Below, piece after piece: positions 27,410 through 36,371 of a stretch of DNA of 64,000 nt (the stretch's first letter is position 1; the number at the start of each line of letters is the position of its first letter). Source of the DNA: Desulfobulbaceae bacterium (lineage in GTDB: Bacteria > Bacteroidota > Ignavibacteria > Kapaibacteriales > UBA2268); assembly GCA_018335795.1 (NCBI GenBank), contig JAGXRP010000033.1:131973-195972 (forward strand). The letters run 5' to 3'. The translations under genes and the position numbers were made by a program. The notes below the pieces were generated by a model, which saw only the letters and a list, made by a program, of their open reading frames with translations, did not search any database and was not told the DNA's origin.

Positions 27410-27440
27410 CAAATATAGAAAAAAAAATGAACCTGACAAA
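27410..27440 (-). promoter_or_regulatory. Promoter of the Wza/Wzz pair
   Basis: Minus strand TTTG, 19-base spacer, TATATTTG. Both boxes are exact. The predicted transcription start near 27403 lies 20 bases before the ATG at 27383 and excludes the upstream ATG of the open frame. Confidence 0.8.
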
Positions 27441-27445
27441 GTAAA

Positions 27446-27477
27446 TTTGCATATGTTTAAAAACTCGTTTATTTTTG
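27446..27477 (+). promoter_or_regulatory. Promoter of the FAD oxidoreductase gene
   Basis: TTTG at 27446-27449, 20-base spacer, TATTTTTG at 27470-27477. Its -33 box is six bases from the -33 box of the divergent Wza promoter, so the two RNA polymerase sites abut and may compete. Confidence 0.75.
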
Positions 27478-27550
27478 TGGTTGTATATTATAAAAAAAAT
27501 TCGTAAATTTAAACTTTAGAATTCATTAAATAAAAATTAATCTTCGAATT

Positions 27551-29089
27551 ATGGGCTACAAAGTATTAGAACTTAAGATGAAAACTGATTACACAGCCGA
27601 AGAATTAGATGATGTAATCAGGAAAATCCTACGAATAAGTGATTTCACTTATAGTATCGAAAAGCAAAGCCTTGACGGACGCAATGTCAAGGATATTCAT
27701 TGGGTCGTACGTGTAGGTGTACAATCAATCGAAATTCAAAATGATTTCGAACCCGAAATTGATAATTTACTTATTCCTTTCCGCAAACGAAACGAACATG
27801 TTGTTGTTGTCGGGAATGGACCGGCGGGCTTCTTTGCTGCCTTTGTGTTGATTCAAGCCGGTTATATGGTTACGATGATTGAACAGGGACCCGAAGTTTA
27901 TACTCGTACAAAAGATGTTAAGTATTTCGAAAAAACAGGCGAATTGAATGAACGAAGCAACTACGCTTTCGGTGAAGGCGGTGCAGGGACTTTTTCTGAC
28001 GGAAAACTTACTTCCCGCACTAAATCCATTTTACGCGAAAAGAAATTCATTTTCGACAGTTATGTTAATGCTGGTGCACCCGAAGAAATTAAATACTTGG
28101 CAAAACCGCACGTAGGTAGCAATTTGCTTACTAAAATAGTTCGTACTTTAAGAGAAGATTTCATCTCACGCGGAGGGACAGTCATTTTTATGAATAAAAT
28201 GACTGATTTCACGGTAAAAGGTACAAAAGTCAAAAGTATTGAAACTGAAAAGGGCAAAATTAAAGGTGACCATTTTGTATTTGCAATTGGGCATTCTTCT
28301 TACGAAACTTATCGTCTCTTATTATCTAAAGGCGTCAAATTCAATTTAAAGAATTTTGCAATTGGAACGCGAGTTGAGCATCCACAAGAGTTAATCAACC
28401 AAGCTAAATGGAAAGTACCTGAATTGCCCGGTGTAAAGGCTGCAGATTACGCTTTGACATACAATTTTAACGACGCTATGACTGTTTACTCGTTCTGTAT
28501 GTGCCCGGGTGGAATGGTAGTTCCTGCACCACCTGAGAGAGGCTTGAATATAGTAAACGGGATGAGTAACTATAAGCGGAATTATCCTTTTGCAAATTCT
28601 GCTATAGTTGCCGGAATAGACCTTCAAACCTTATTGGGTAGAGAAATGGAACCCATAGAAGCATTAGAATGGGTACTAAATTTAGAGCGTAAGTTCTACG
28701 ATTTTTCTAATAGTTACAATGCGCCGGCTGTAAAAGTCCAAGATTTTTTACGCTTTAATACAACTACTTCATTCGGACCGACAAGCTATCCTTTTCCATT
28801 AGTAACGGCGGAATTCAGAGATTTATTTCCAAAAGACGTTACGACTTCAATGATGTATGCACTTAAAGATTTCACACGCAAAATTTATGGGTTTGAAGAA
28901 GGTGTGATGATGGGACTCGAAAGCCGAACATCTTCCCCAATTCAACTTGTACGTGACGAAATGAGATGTGCTGGATTTGAAAATTTATATGTCGCCGGCG
29001 AAGGTTCAGGATTGTCAGGCGGTATTGTAAGTTCCGGCGCAGACGGTATAAAATGTGCTATGGACATTATACACAATAGCTTATTATAA
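27551..29089 (+). CDS. FAD-dependent oxidoreductase (COG2509 type)
   Basis: A 512-residue flavoprotein of the uncharacterised 'NAD(FAD)-utilising dehydrogenase' group. An N-terminal region of about 80 residues precedes the FAD-binding GNGPAGFFAAF near residue 89 and an IEQG acidic end of the second strand. FGEGGAGTFSDGKLTSR and a C-terminal AGEGSGLSGGIVSSGADG are typical of this group. The substrate is unknown. It is a single-gene unit with its own promoter, and its stop touches the end of the convergent UPF0316-like gene. Confidence 0.85.
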   Translation: MGYKVLELKMKTDYTAEELDDVIRKILRISDFTYSIEKQSLDGRNVKDIHWVVRVGVQSIEIQNDFEPEIDNLLIPFRKRNEHVVVVGNGPAGFFAAFVLIQAGYMVTMIEQGPEVYTRTKDVKYFEKTGELNERSNYAFGEGGAGTFSDGKLTSRTKSILREKKFIFDSYVNAGAPEEIKYLAKPHVGSNLLTKIVRTLREDFISRGGTVIFMNKMTDFTVKGTKVKSIETEKGKIKGDHFVFAIGHSSYETYRLLLSKGVKFNLKNFAIGTRVEHPQELINQAKWKVPELPGVKAADYALTYNFNDAMTVYSFCMCPGGMVVPAPPERGLNIVNGMSNYKRNYPFANSAIVAGIDLQTLLGREMEPIEALEWVLNLERKFYDFSNSYNAPAVKVQDFLRFNTTTSFGPTSYPFPLVTAEFRDLFPKDVTTSMMYALKDFTRKIYGFEEGVMMGLESRTSSPIQLVRDEMRCAGFENLYVAGEGSGLSGGIVSSGADGIKCAMDIIHNSLL

Positions 29090-29686
29090 TTATTTTCTTT
29101 TAGAGAATAAATGCCATCGGTTCTTGCGAATCGAAGGGTCAGCAAGTTGTGGCATGACACCACCACTAACAAATCGAACATCTTCGATTGAATAGAACGC
29201 ATTTGGGTTATATTCTTTTATGAAATCAATTATGCTCTCTGTTAGGTTGCGTTGAATTACAAGAAATAAAACGCTCACTTTCCCATTAATGCCATCTGCA
29301 TTAAGTATAGTCACAGGATAGTTCTTAGCTCTGAAACTTGCAATAAGTTCCGATGCATCTAAATGGGTAATCACTCTAATGATCACATAACCAAGCGATA
29401 ATTTCTCTTCGATTGCCATTCCAATAAATGTACCGAGTGCAAATCCACCAGCATAAGCCACGTAATAGTATATATTATTAAGATTTTGCATTATTTGGCT
29501 AACAGCGATTATCCAAACGAATGATTCGATGAATCCAAGTACAGGAGCGATTTTTTTATATCCCTTACCTATTAAAATTATTCTAACCGTACCAATACTG
29601 ACATCAAGGACACGTGCCAATAATATAAGTAGTGGTATGATTACCCAAACGGTAGTAAAAGTCCCAAAAATATCAGTCAAATTCAT
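29090..29686 (-). CDS. UPF0316/DUF2179-type membrane protein
   Basis: A 198-residue protein with three or four membrane helices in the first 110 residues, including the family motif ARVLDVSIGTVRIILIGKGYK, and a C-terminal soluble DUF2179-type domain. I use the ATG at 29686 because a full promoter ends just upstream and the predicted transcription start (near 29708) would leave the earlier TTG without a leader. The function of the family is unknown. It is a single-gene unit. Confidence 0.85.
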   Translation of the reverse strand: MNLTDIFGTFTTVWVIIPLLILLARVLDVSIGTVRIILIGKGYKKIAPVLGFIESFVWIIAVSQIMQNLNNIYYYVAYAGGFALGTFIGMAIEEKLSLGYVIIRVITHLDASELIASFRAKNYPVTILNADGINGKVSVLFLVIQRNLTESIIDFIKEYNPNAFYSIEDVRFVSGGVMPQLADPSIRKNRWHLFSKRK

Positions 29687-29714
29687 AATATCCAATGTTG
29701 ATTTTATCAAAGTT

Positions 29715-29746
29715 CAAAAGTACGGTTTTTAAAATGACAGAGCAAA
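29715..29746 (-). promoter_or_regulatory. Promoter of the UPF0316-like gene
   Basis: Minus strand TTTG, 20-base spacer, TACTTTTG, an exact match in both boxes. It is about 30 bases before the ATG at 29686. Confidence 0.8.
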
Positions 29747-29792
29747 TTTATACAAATTTCAAACAAGATTATTATATTAATGATGAATCATT

Positions 29793-29800
29793 TATATTTG
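29793..29800 (+). promoter_or_regulatory. Probable -7 element upstream of nuoF
   Basis: TATATTTG, a full match to TAnnTTTG, 41 bases before the ATG of the NuoF gene. No TTTG box stands at the right distance, so this is half a promoter. Confidence 0.45.
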
Positions 29801-29841
29801 TAACGTTTAGAAATTAAAAACGAATGAGTTAGATTAAAAAT

Positions 29842-31173
29842 ATGATGACTGAATATCCACGAATAGTTTTGCCGGACATTCCGGATTTGCACAAAATTGA
29901 AGTTTACAAGGCTCATAATGGCTATCAAGCGGCTGCTAAGTCCTTGAAAATGACACCTGATGAGGTAATCAACGAAGTAAAAGCTTCCAAACTAAGAGGA
30001 CGTGGCGGAGCTTGCTTCCCAACAGGTTTGAAATGGAGTTTCATGCCGAAATCTACCGACAAGCCCAAATATTTAGCTGTCAATGGTGACGAATCCGAAC
30101 CGGGTTCGTTCAAGGACAGGCAAATATTTGAATATAACCCACATCAATTGATAGAAGGCATCCTAATAGCAGGATATTCTATGAATTTGAAAGCTGCTTA
30201 TGTTTATATTCGCGGCGAATATCACAAATGGGTTAAATTATTCCAAGACGCTGTAGATGAAGCTTATGCAAATGGCTATGTCGGCGAAAAAATGAAATCC
30301 ACTTTCGGCACAAATTACAGCATGGATATTTACGTTCACAAAGGTGCAGGCGCTTATATATGTGGCGAGGAAACCTCATTAATGAATTCACTCGAAGGTG
30401 ATAGAGGTTATCCGAGATTCAAACCACCTTTCCCAGCACAAGTAGGTCTATGGCAAATGCCAACCACTGTCAATAATGTTGAAACTATTGCGACTATACC
30501 TCCCATTATGAATATGGGTGGCGAAGAATATGCTAAGATTGGAGCTCCAGGACATCCGGGTACTATACTATTCGGTGTTAGTGGTCATGTTAACAAACCC
30601 GGTGTTTATGAATTACCTACGGGCATTCCTCTTAAAACTCTGCTCTATGATATCTGCGGTGGAATCCCGGGCAATAAGAAAATCAAAGCGATTATACCCG
30701 GAGGTTCATCAATGCCACCATTGCGTGGTGATGAAATTGATGATGTCTTAATGGATGAAGAATCTCTCAAAAAATATGGAACTCATATTGGCACTGCCGG
30801 TGTTATGGTTATGGATGAAGATACAGACATAGTTGCTGTAACATTAAGAATAGCGCATTTCTACCATCACGAATCTTGCGGTCAATGCACTCCTTGCAGA
30901 GAAGGAACTGGATGGATGGAGAAAATTCTCAAACGTTTAGTTACCGGAAACGGTTCAAAACAGGATGTGGATTTACTTCTTTCAATTTGTGACAATATTG
31001 AAGGTAATACAATTTGTGCCCTTGGCGATGCAGCAGCTTGGCCTGTCAGAGGCTTTATCCAAAAATTCAAAGATGAATTTTATGCTAAAGTTAATGACAA
31101 ACGTAGTTTTGTTGCACCAAATGTTGTACACGGCAAACGACTGACTCATGATGCTTTAGTATTTGAAGTTTAA
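29842..31173 (+). CDS. nuoF: NADH-quinone oxidoreductase subunit F-like protein
   Basis: Flavin subunit that oxidises NADH in complex I or in related NADH-linked enzymes. The 443-residue protein has the FMN-binding RGRGGACFPTGLKW near residue 52, the NAD-binding loop with GAGAYICGEETSL near 170 and the iron-sulfur motif SCGQCTPCREG near 350 with a fourth cysteine in NTICALGDA. Other nuo genes are absent here, so the partner complex lies elsewhere. It could instead belong to a bifurcating hydrogenase, but the N-terminus lacks extra ferredoxin domains, which favours NuoF. Confidence 0.9.
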   Translation: MMTEYPRIVLPDIPDLHKIEVYKAHNGYQAAAKSLKMTPDEVINEVKASKLRGRGGACFPTGLKWSFMPKSTDKPKYLAVNGDESEPGSFKDRQIFEYNPHQLIEGILIAGYSMNLKAAYVYIRGEYHKWVKLFQDAVDEAYANGYVGEKMKSTFGTNYSMDIYVHKGAGAYICGEETSLMNSLEGDRGYPRFKPPFPAQVGLWQMPTTVNNVETIATIPPIMNMGGEEYAKIGAPGHPGTILFGVSGHVNKPGVYELPTGIPLKTLLYDICGGIPGNKKIKAIIPGGSSMPPLRGDEIDDVLMDEESLKKYGTHIGTAGVMVMDEDTDIVAVTLRIAHFYHHESCGQCTPCREGTGWMEKILKRLVTGNGSKQDVDLLLSICDNIEGNTICALGDAAAWPVRGFIQKFKDEFYAKVNDKRSFVAPNVVHGKRLTHDALVFEV

Positions 31174-31181
31174 GTATTGTA

Positions 31182-31775
31182 TTGAATAAAATTGGAATAT
31201 TCGGCGGTAGTTTTAATCCGATTCATATCGGACATTTGATTATTGCCGAATATTTTTTTATTCAACAAAAATTGGACAAAATAATTTTCGTTCCAACTTA
31301 CATTTCGCCTTTTAAACAAGACCAAATCAAGCAAGTATCAGACGATGACAGATCGGCAATGGTGAAAATGCTCACAGATAAGGACGAAAGATTTGAGTGT
31401 GACAATTTTGAGATTCAATCAAAAGATATTTCTTACACTTATAATACAGTGCTTAACATTCAAACTCGATACCCGAATTCGGAATTGATTCTATTGATTG
31501 GTTTGGATAATTTACAGGATTTGAACAAATGGTATGAATTTGATAAGCTATCGAAATTGGTTACGTTTTGTGTTGCAAAAAGAGGTTTAGATGTTACTAA
31601 AAATGAAAAAGTGCCATCACTTGGGGCAGCGGTGCGTTTAACTTATTTGAATTCTCCAAATATTGAAGTATCATCAAGTCAAATAAGGGAATCTATTAAG
31701 TCAAGCGGTGCATATCAATATATGCTGCATCCTGCAGTTTTTGAATATGTGAAAGCTAAAAAGCTTTACATCTAA
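31182..31775 (+). CDS. nadD: Nicotinate-nucleotide adenylyltransferase
   Basis: Adds AMP to nicotinate mononucleotide in NAD synthesis. The 197-residue protein opens with the nucleotidyltransferase motif GIFGGSFNPIHIGHL and has the C-terminal SSSQIRESI motif, both hallmarks of NadD. It starts at TTG nine bases after the nuoF stop with only a weak ribosome-binding site, so translation may depend on nuoF. The join with an NADH enzyme gene may be chance. Confidence 0.95.
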   Translation: MNKIGIFGGSFNPIHIGHLIIAEYFFIQQKLDKIIFVPTYISPFKQDQIKQVSDDDRSAMVKMLTDKDERFECDNFEIQSKDISYTYNTVLNIQTRYPNSELILLIGLDNLQDLNKWYEFDKLSKLVTFCVAKRGLDVTKNEKVPSLGAAVRLTYLNSPNIEVSSSQIRESIKSSGAYQYMLHPAVFEYVKAKKLYI

Positions 31776-31780
31776 AAACA

Positions 31781-32686
31781 CTATTTGTTTCTTTTCACTT
31801 CGAAATTAGACAACGCACCCTCGAATTCAATATTGATTTTTCTTTTCCAATCATCATAATCATCTGAATAAAAAACTCCAGGTTCCGAGCTAATGAAATC
31901 TTTAAATTTAGTTGATGATAGTGAGGTTTGAGTCTTAATCCTACAACCAACATTTGAAGGAACAGTTATATTGAAATTTGCTGCACCCGAGCTAATCTCA
32001 ATTTTGCTGTCAGTCAAATCACCGATATTGATTTTAAAATCAGAAGCCCCGGCATCAATTTTCAAATTGCGAAGGAGTAGCTCTTTGAAGTTTATATTAG
32101 ATTCCGAAGCCCCTGTATTTAACTCTAAATCCCAAAGATACGATTTGCCCAAAAGAATATTAACTGAGCGGGATGATTCTCCAATATCAACATCAGTACC
32201 GCTAAAAACATATTTTACAGTTGAATCCTTAATTGTTTTGGTGACTTCTATACTTAGTGATTTCGATTGAATGACGAATCCGTAATTATCGGATACATCA
32301 AAATTAAAATTTCCCATTCCACCCGAAAATTCAAGTTCGGCATATTTGATAGTTTCATCAATCGGGTCTTCATAACTATTGCTGAATACTTTTGATTTAT
32401 TCTTGAACTCGAACTTCTTATCAATATTGACATTACCAAAGCCATCAACAACTGAGATGTACAATGAAGTAAGTATCAAAGCGAGTAAAATCCCCGATAA
32501 TGCAGCTAAGATAATTTTAGCCACATTGTGAATTTTCAACATGGCTATCCCCCAAATTATAAGAAGCACAGGCCAAAACTTGATAATGCCTTGGAAAGCC
32601 GGCAGTTCGACACCGAAGTTAAGCAAAAGGATAAACACTCCCAGAAAAATGAGAAATGAACCTCCGAAAATAGTACCTGCTTTCAT
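31781..32686 (-). CDS. LiaF-like membrane protein
   Basis: A 301-residue protein with an N-terminal block of three to four membrane helices (about residues 5-85, with FWPVLLIIWG) of the LiaI/LiaF-like type, then an extracytoplasmic beta-rich domain that repeats short N/D-rich strands (LELNTGASESNINF, LKIDAGASDFKINI, IEISSGAANFNI). Such proteins sense or report envelope stress in other bacteria; the exact role here is unknown. Its ATG shares one base with the stop of the PspC gene (TAATG). Confidence 0.8.
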   Translation of the reverse strand: MKAGTIFGGSFLIFLGVFILLLNFGVELPAFQGIIKFWPVLLIIWGIAMLKIHNVAKIILAALSGILLALILTSLYISVVDGFGNVNIDKKFEFKNKSKVFSNSYEDPIDETIKYAELEFSGGMGNFNFDVSDNYGFVIQSKSLSIEVTKTIKDSTVKYVFSGTDVDIGESSRSVNILLGKSYLWDLELNTGASESNINFKELLLRNLKIDAGASDFKINIGDLTDSKIEISSGAANFNITVPSNVGCRIKTQTSLSSTKFKDFISSEPGVFYSDDYDDWKRKINIEFEGALSNFEVKRNK

Positions 32687-33135
32687 TACGATATCTCCGG
32701 ATTATTCTTATTAACAGATTTGTAAATAAGGTATCCACCGATAGCAACAAGAAATAGGGGCCATACATAACTGAAACTAAGCCAATCAGTCAATTTGTCA
32801 AGTAATATTATAGAGCCTAATATGATGAGGAAAGCTCCGGCTATAACTCTTCTGTCCTTCTTTTGTTTACTGTCATCAAAATCAGCAAAGTTGTTCATAT
32901 TCATATCCTTATTAGGGTCATTAACAAAATCATAATAATTTTCGACTTCATCCGGATTTTCAGGCAATACTATCCACAACAAGATATAAGCTATTACACT
33001 CACTCCCCAAGCAAATGCGGTCAAAATAAACAAAACACGGATGATTACAGGGTCAATATCGAAATAATCGCCCAATCCACCGGCTACCCCTCCAATCATC
33101 TTACTTCTTCTTGATTTATACAGCTTCTTTCCCAT
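32686..33135 (-). CDS. PspC-domain envelope protein
   Basis: A 149-residue protein with an N-terminal PspC domain (KLYKSRRSKMIGGVAGGLGDYF and a membrane helix ending LLWIVLPE) and a C-terminal pair of LiaI-like helices (WPLFLVAIGGYLI). PspC-type proteins take part in the phage-shock or envelope stress response. The gene is coupled to the LiaF-like gene after it. No PspA or PspF gene is in the window. It faces the RNF operon across a divergent gap. Confidence 0.88.
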   Translation of the reverse strand: MGKKLYKSRRSKMIGGVAGGLGDYFDIDPVIIRVLFILTAFAWGVSVIAYILLWIVLPENPDEVENYYDFVNDPNKDMNMNNFADFDDSKQKKDRRVIAGAFLIILGSIILLDKLTDWLSFSYVWPLFLVAIGGYLIYKSVNKNNPEIS

Positions 33136-33447
33136 TTAAATTACCTTTTATTTCTTCTTATTTTAAAACAGTTTACAACTATTGAATAATACGCAATTCA
33201 TTTGTGTAAAGTTTCGCATAATTTCATTTTAGAAATCGACAATATGAATTTTTGCTTTTTACGACAAATTATCGTAATTTGGTACATTAATATTTACTGA
33301 TACTTAATTATATTATTAGTTGAATCGAATACATTATGGCTACAAAGTCACCAAAATGGTATTAAAATATGCTAAAAAGGTCATAAATTGCATATCTATA
33401 AAGCATTCATTAAAAAAAAGTTTTTATAAAATATATCGGCAGGGAAT
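33136..33447. other. 312-base divergent gap between PspC and RNF genes
   Basis: No gene is visible. The gap is very AT-rich and must hold promoters for both the PspC pair and the RNF operon, but I find no full TTTG/TAnnTTTG pair on either strand. The one clear structure is a perfect 7-3-7 inverted repeat at 33265-33281. A CAGGGA ribosome-binding site stands just before rnfC. Confidence 0.6.
33265..33281. repeat. Perfect inverted repeat in divergent gap
   Basis: CAAATTA, TCG, TAATTTG: seven bases in perfect dyad symmetry around three. There is no T-run and it lies between divergent genes, so a protein-binding operator is more likely than a terminator. Chance cannot be excluded in such AT-rich DNA. 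Confidence 0.4.
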
Positions 33448-34788
33448 ATGAGTTTTTTTTCAATCAATAAATCGTTCAAAGGCGGTGTTCATCCTGATGA
33501 ACATAAAGACCTCACTGAGAATTCGGCATTCGAAATTATGCCGTATCCAACTGAAGTTATTTTGCCTTTGTCTCAACATATTGGCAAACCCTCGAAAGTT
33601 TTAGTCAAAAAACGAGATTTAGTAAAATCAGGACAAGTTATAGCAGAGCCTGACGGCTTTATTTCTTCAATTATACATAGTCCAATAACAGGCAAAATCA
33701 AAGACATCGGCAAAACTGCAAGTGTTGGCGGAAGACCTCAAGAAGCTGTTACAATAGTTGCAGAAGGTGAAGATGAAATAGTCTTCATGGAACCTCTTGA
33801 TGCCGAATCAATCACTTCCGAAATGATTATTGAAAGAGTGAAAGAAGCAGGTATTGTGGGGCAAGGTGGAGCCGCCTTCCCTACTTATGTAAAATTAATG
33901 CCGCCAAAAGATAAAAACATCGAATGTATCATTATTAATGGTGCTGAATGTGAACCATATTTGACTCGCGATTATAGATACATGGTAGAAAGAACCAAAG
34001 ATTTAATCGTTGGAATCAAATTAATAATGAGAGCTTTGGGTGTAAAACGGGGTATTATTGGTATCGAAGACAACAAACCTGAAGCAATCAGAATGTTGAA
34101 AGAAGCGACTATCCCACATCCGGAAATCAAAGTGGAAGTTCTCAAAACTAAATATCCGCAAGGTGCAGAAAAAATGCTCATCAAAGTTGCAGTCAATAAA
34201 GAGGTTCCTCCCGGTAAATTGCCATTAGATGTTGGTGTTGTGATACAAAATATTAGAACTGCAATATCAGTTTATGATGCAGTCGTTAAGGGTGAGCCAC
34301 AATTCACTGCTGCACTTACTGTTTCAGGATTTGGAATAACTACACCGAAAAACTTAATCGTTCGCGTTGGTACTACAATTCAACAAGTTCTAGATTATTG
34401 TGGTGGCACAAATGATGACGCTCGCAAAGTTATTGTAGGTGGTCCTATGATGGGAGTTGCTCAGTATGATATGAGTGCACCCGTGCAAAAAGCAACATCC
34501 GGATTACTCGTACTCACAGAGCCGGAAATGAAGCATAGTCAAGAAACAAACTGTCTCCGTTGCGGTGCTTGCGTTGATGTATGTGCTTTGAATTTGATTC
34601 CCAAGGACTTAGCAAAATTCTCAAAAGCCGGAAAATGGGACGAAGCTGAAGCATTAGGTGTGACTGTTTGTATGGAATGTGGAACATGTTCATACAATTG
34701 CCCGGCAAATATTCCATTAGTACAATGGATTAGATTAGGTAAACAAAGAGTAATTAATATACAAAGAAGCAAACAAAATGTCAGTTAG
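33448..34788 (+). CDS. rnfC: RNF complex subunit C
   Basis: NADH-binding, iron-sulfur subunit of the RNF complex, which couples electron transfer between ferredoxin and NAD to ion transport. The 446-residue protein has an N-terminal barrel-sandwich segment, a GQGGAAFPTYVK nucleotide/flavin region near 139 and two C-terminal [4Fe-4S] motifs: Cys369, 372, 375, 379 and Cys408, 411, 414, 418. It lacks the long repetitive C-terminal tail of the E. coli RsxC. First gene of the operon. Confidence 0.96.
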   Translation: MSFFSINKSFKGGVHPDEHKDLTENSAFEIMPYPTEVILPLSQHIGKPSKVLVKKRDLVKSGQVIAEPDGFISSIIHSPITGKIKDIGKTASVGGRPQEAVTIVAEGEDEIVFMEPLDAESITSEMIIERVKEAGIVGQGGAAFPTYVKLMPPKDKNIECIIINGAECEPYLTRDYRYMVERTKDLIVGIKLIMRALGVKRGIIGIEDNKPEAIRMLKEATIPHPEIKVEVLKTKYPQGAEKMLIKVAVNKEVPPGKLPLDVGVVIQNIRTAISVYDAVVKGEPQFTAALTVSGFGITTPKNLIVRVGTTIQQVLDYCGGTNDDARKVIVGGPMMGVAQYDMSAPVQKATSGLLVLTEPEMKHSQETNCLRCGACVDVCALNLIPKDLAKFSKAGKWDEAEALGVTVCMECGTCSYNCPANIPLVQWIRLGKQRVINIQRSKQNVS

Positions 34789-34842
34789 AATTTTTGAGAA
34801 ACAATTCGATAACAATTTGATAACAACAATAAGTAAACAAAT

Positions 34843-35808
34843 ATGACAGATTTGAAACAAATAATTAACACAAAATTGGAACTTGCAAGCTCCCCTCACG
34901 TTCATACTAAGTTATCAACTGAGCGGGCAATGCAAATGGTAATTTTAGCATTACTGCCCTGCGTCTTATCGGCAGTAATCTACTTCGGTATATATCAATT
35001 GCTGATTTTTTTGGTCAGTATTGGTATATCAATGGGTACAGAATATGGAATCAAAAGAATACGAAAACAAGCAAACACCTTAAGTGACGGTAGCGCCTTT
35101 CTGACAGGACTTTTATTAGCATTGATTTTGCCACCTAACTTTAGTTTAGTATTCACAGGATTGGGTGCTTTTGTATCTATAGCAATTGGCAAAGAAATTT
35201 TTGGTGGCATTGGATATAATATTTTCAATCCAGCACTTGTCGGACGTGCTTTTTTACAAGCAGCATTCCCTGTTCAGATGACAACTTGGACTAAAACAAG
35301 TTTCAATGTTGATGCGGTTACTTCTGCAACCCCATTAGGCGGTTTCAAATTTGATGGCATAGCAGCAGATTTGGGTTCAATGTTCTTAGGCAATACGGGT
35401 GGTTCTTTAGGCGAAACCTCCGCTCTTGCAATTCTTATTGGAGGCATCTTTTTGATTGCTCTTGGAATTGTAAATTGGCGTATTCCCGTTTCGATGATTA
35501 TCGGAATATTAGTTTTTGGGAGTTTAATATGGATGATTAATCCCGAGGCGTATATGAATCCGCTCTATCATCTCGTGGGTGGCGGCTTCTTATTCGGGGC
35601 TTTCTTCATGGCATCCGATTGGGTTTCCTCGCCGATTACAGCAAAAGGTATGTGGATATTCGGATTAGGCATTTCACTTATCATTGTGATCATTAGAGTT
35701 TTTGGTGGCATTCCCGAAGGCGTCATGTATGCAATCTTGTTCATGAACGCTTGGGTACCATTGATTAATAGATACACTCAACCAACAATTTTTGGAGCAA
35801 AAAAATGA
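34843..35808 (+). CDS. rnfD: RNF complex subunit D
   Basis: Integral membrane subunit with covalently bound FMN. The 321-residue protein has about nine hydrophobic segments. The flavinylation motif is VTSATPLGGF with Thr163 as the FMN attachment site. A cluster of acidic and glycine-rich loops (FGGIGYNIFNPALVGRAF) is typical of the NqrB/RnfD family. The stop overlaps the rnfG start by four bases. Confidence 0.95.
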   Translation: MTDLKQIINTKLELASSPHVHTKLSTERAMQMVILALLPCVLSAVIYFGIYQLLIFLVSIGISMGTEYGIKRIRKQANTLSDGSAFLTGLLLALILPPNFSLVFTGLGAFVSIAIGKEIFGGIGYNIFNPALVGRAFLQAAFPVQMTTWTKTSFNVDAVTSATPLGGFKFDGIAADLGSMFLGNTGGSLGETSALAILIGGIFLIALGIVNWRIPVSMIIGILVFGSLIWMINPEAYMNPLYHLVGGGFLFGAFFMASDWVSSPITAKGMWIFGLGISLIIVIIRVFGGIPEGVMYAILFMNAWVPLINRYTQPTIFGAKK

Positions 35809-36371
35809 ATATAGTAGTAAAAATGCTGCTCACACTTGTTATAGTTGGTATTATTTCCGGTGCATCGTTATCAGAAATCAGCAATTGGGCTGAACCTAAG
35901 ATTGCTGAACATAGGAAACGCGACACGGAAAAGGCTATATTTTTAGTACAAAAAGATGCGAAATCTTATGAAAAAATTGAAGATGCACCTTTTGAATTAT
36001 ATACTGTCGCTGATGAGCAGGGAAACATGATTGGTTATGCTCTACCATTCGAGGGAAATGGTTTCCAAGGCAAAGTTAGAATTATGATGGGTATTGACAT
36101 TGAAATAACGAAAATATTAGCTATTGAAGTTCTCGAACAAGTCGAGACTCCCGGGCTCGGAACAAAAATTACAGAAGAACCATTTACAAAACAATTTCTC
36201 GGTTTGAATTGTAACCCCAATATCGAATCTGTAAAAGGTGCCCCGCCAAGCAAAGATAACCAAATCCAATCTATCACTGGTGCAACAATTTCATCGGTGG
36301 CAGTAGTAAAAATCATGAATGAAGGGCTTGAAACATTACGTAAATTCAAAAAATCCGGAGAAAAATCATGA
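35805..36371 (+). CDS. rnfG: RNF complex subunit G
   Basis: Membrane-anchored subunit with a periplasmic FMN. The 188-residue protein has one N-terminal helix (about 5-22) and a soluble domain ending in the flavinylation motif SITGATISS, with Thr161 as the FMN site. ETPGLGTKI is another family motif. Covalent FMN is attached by ApbE, whose gene lies in the same operon. Overlaps both neighbours by four bases. Confidence 0.95.
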   Translation: MNIVVKMLLTLVIVGIISGASLSEISNWAEPKIAEHRKRDTEKAIFLVQKDAKSYEKIEDAPFELYTVADEQGNMIGYALPFEGNGFQGKVRIMMGIDIEITKILAIEVLEQVETPGLGTKITEEPFTKQFLGLNCNPNIESVKGAPPSKDNQIQSITGATISSVAVVKIMNEGLETLRKFKKSGEKS

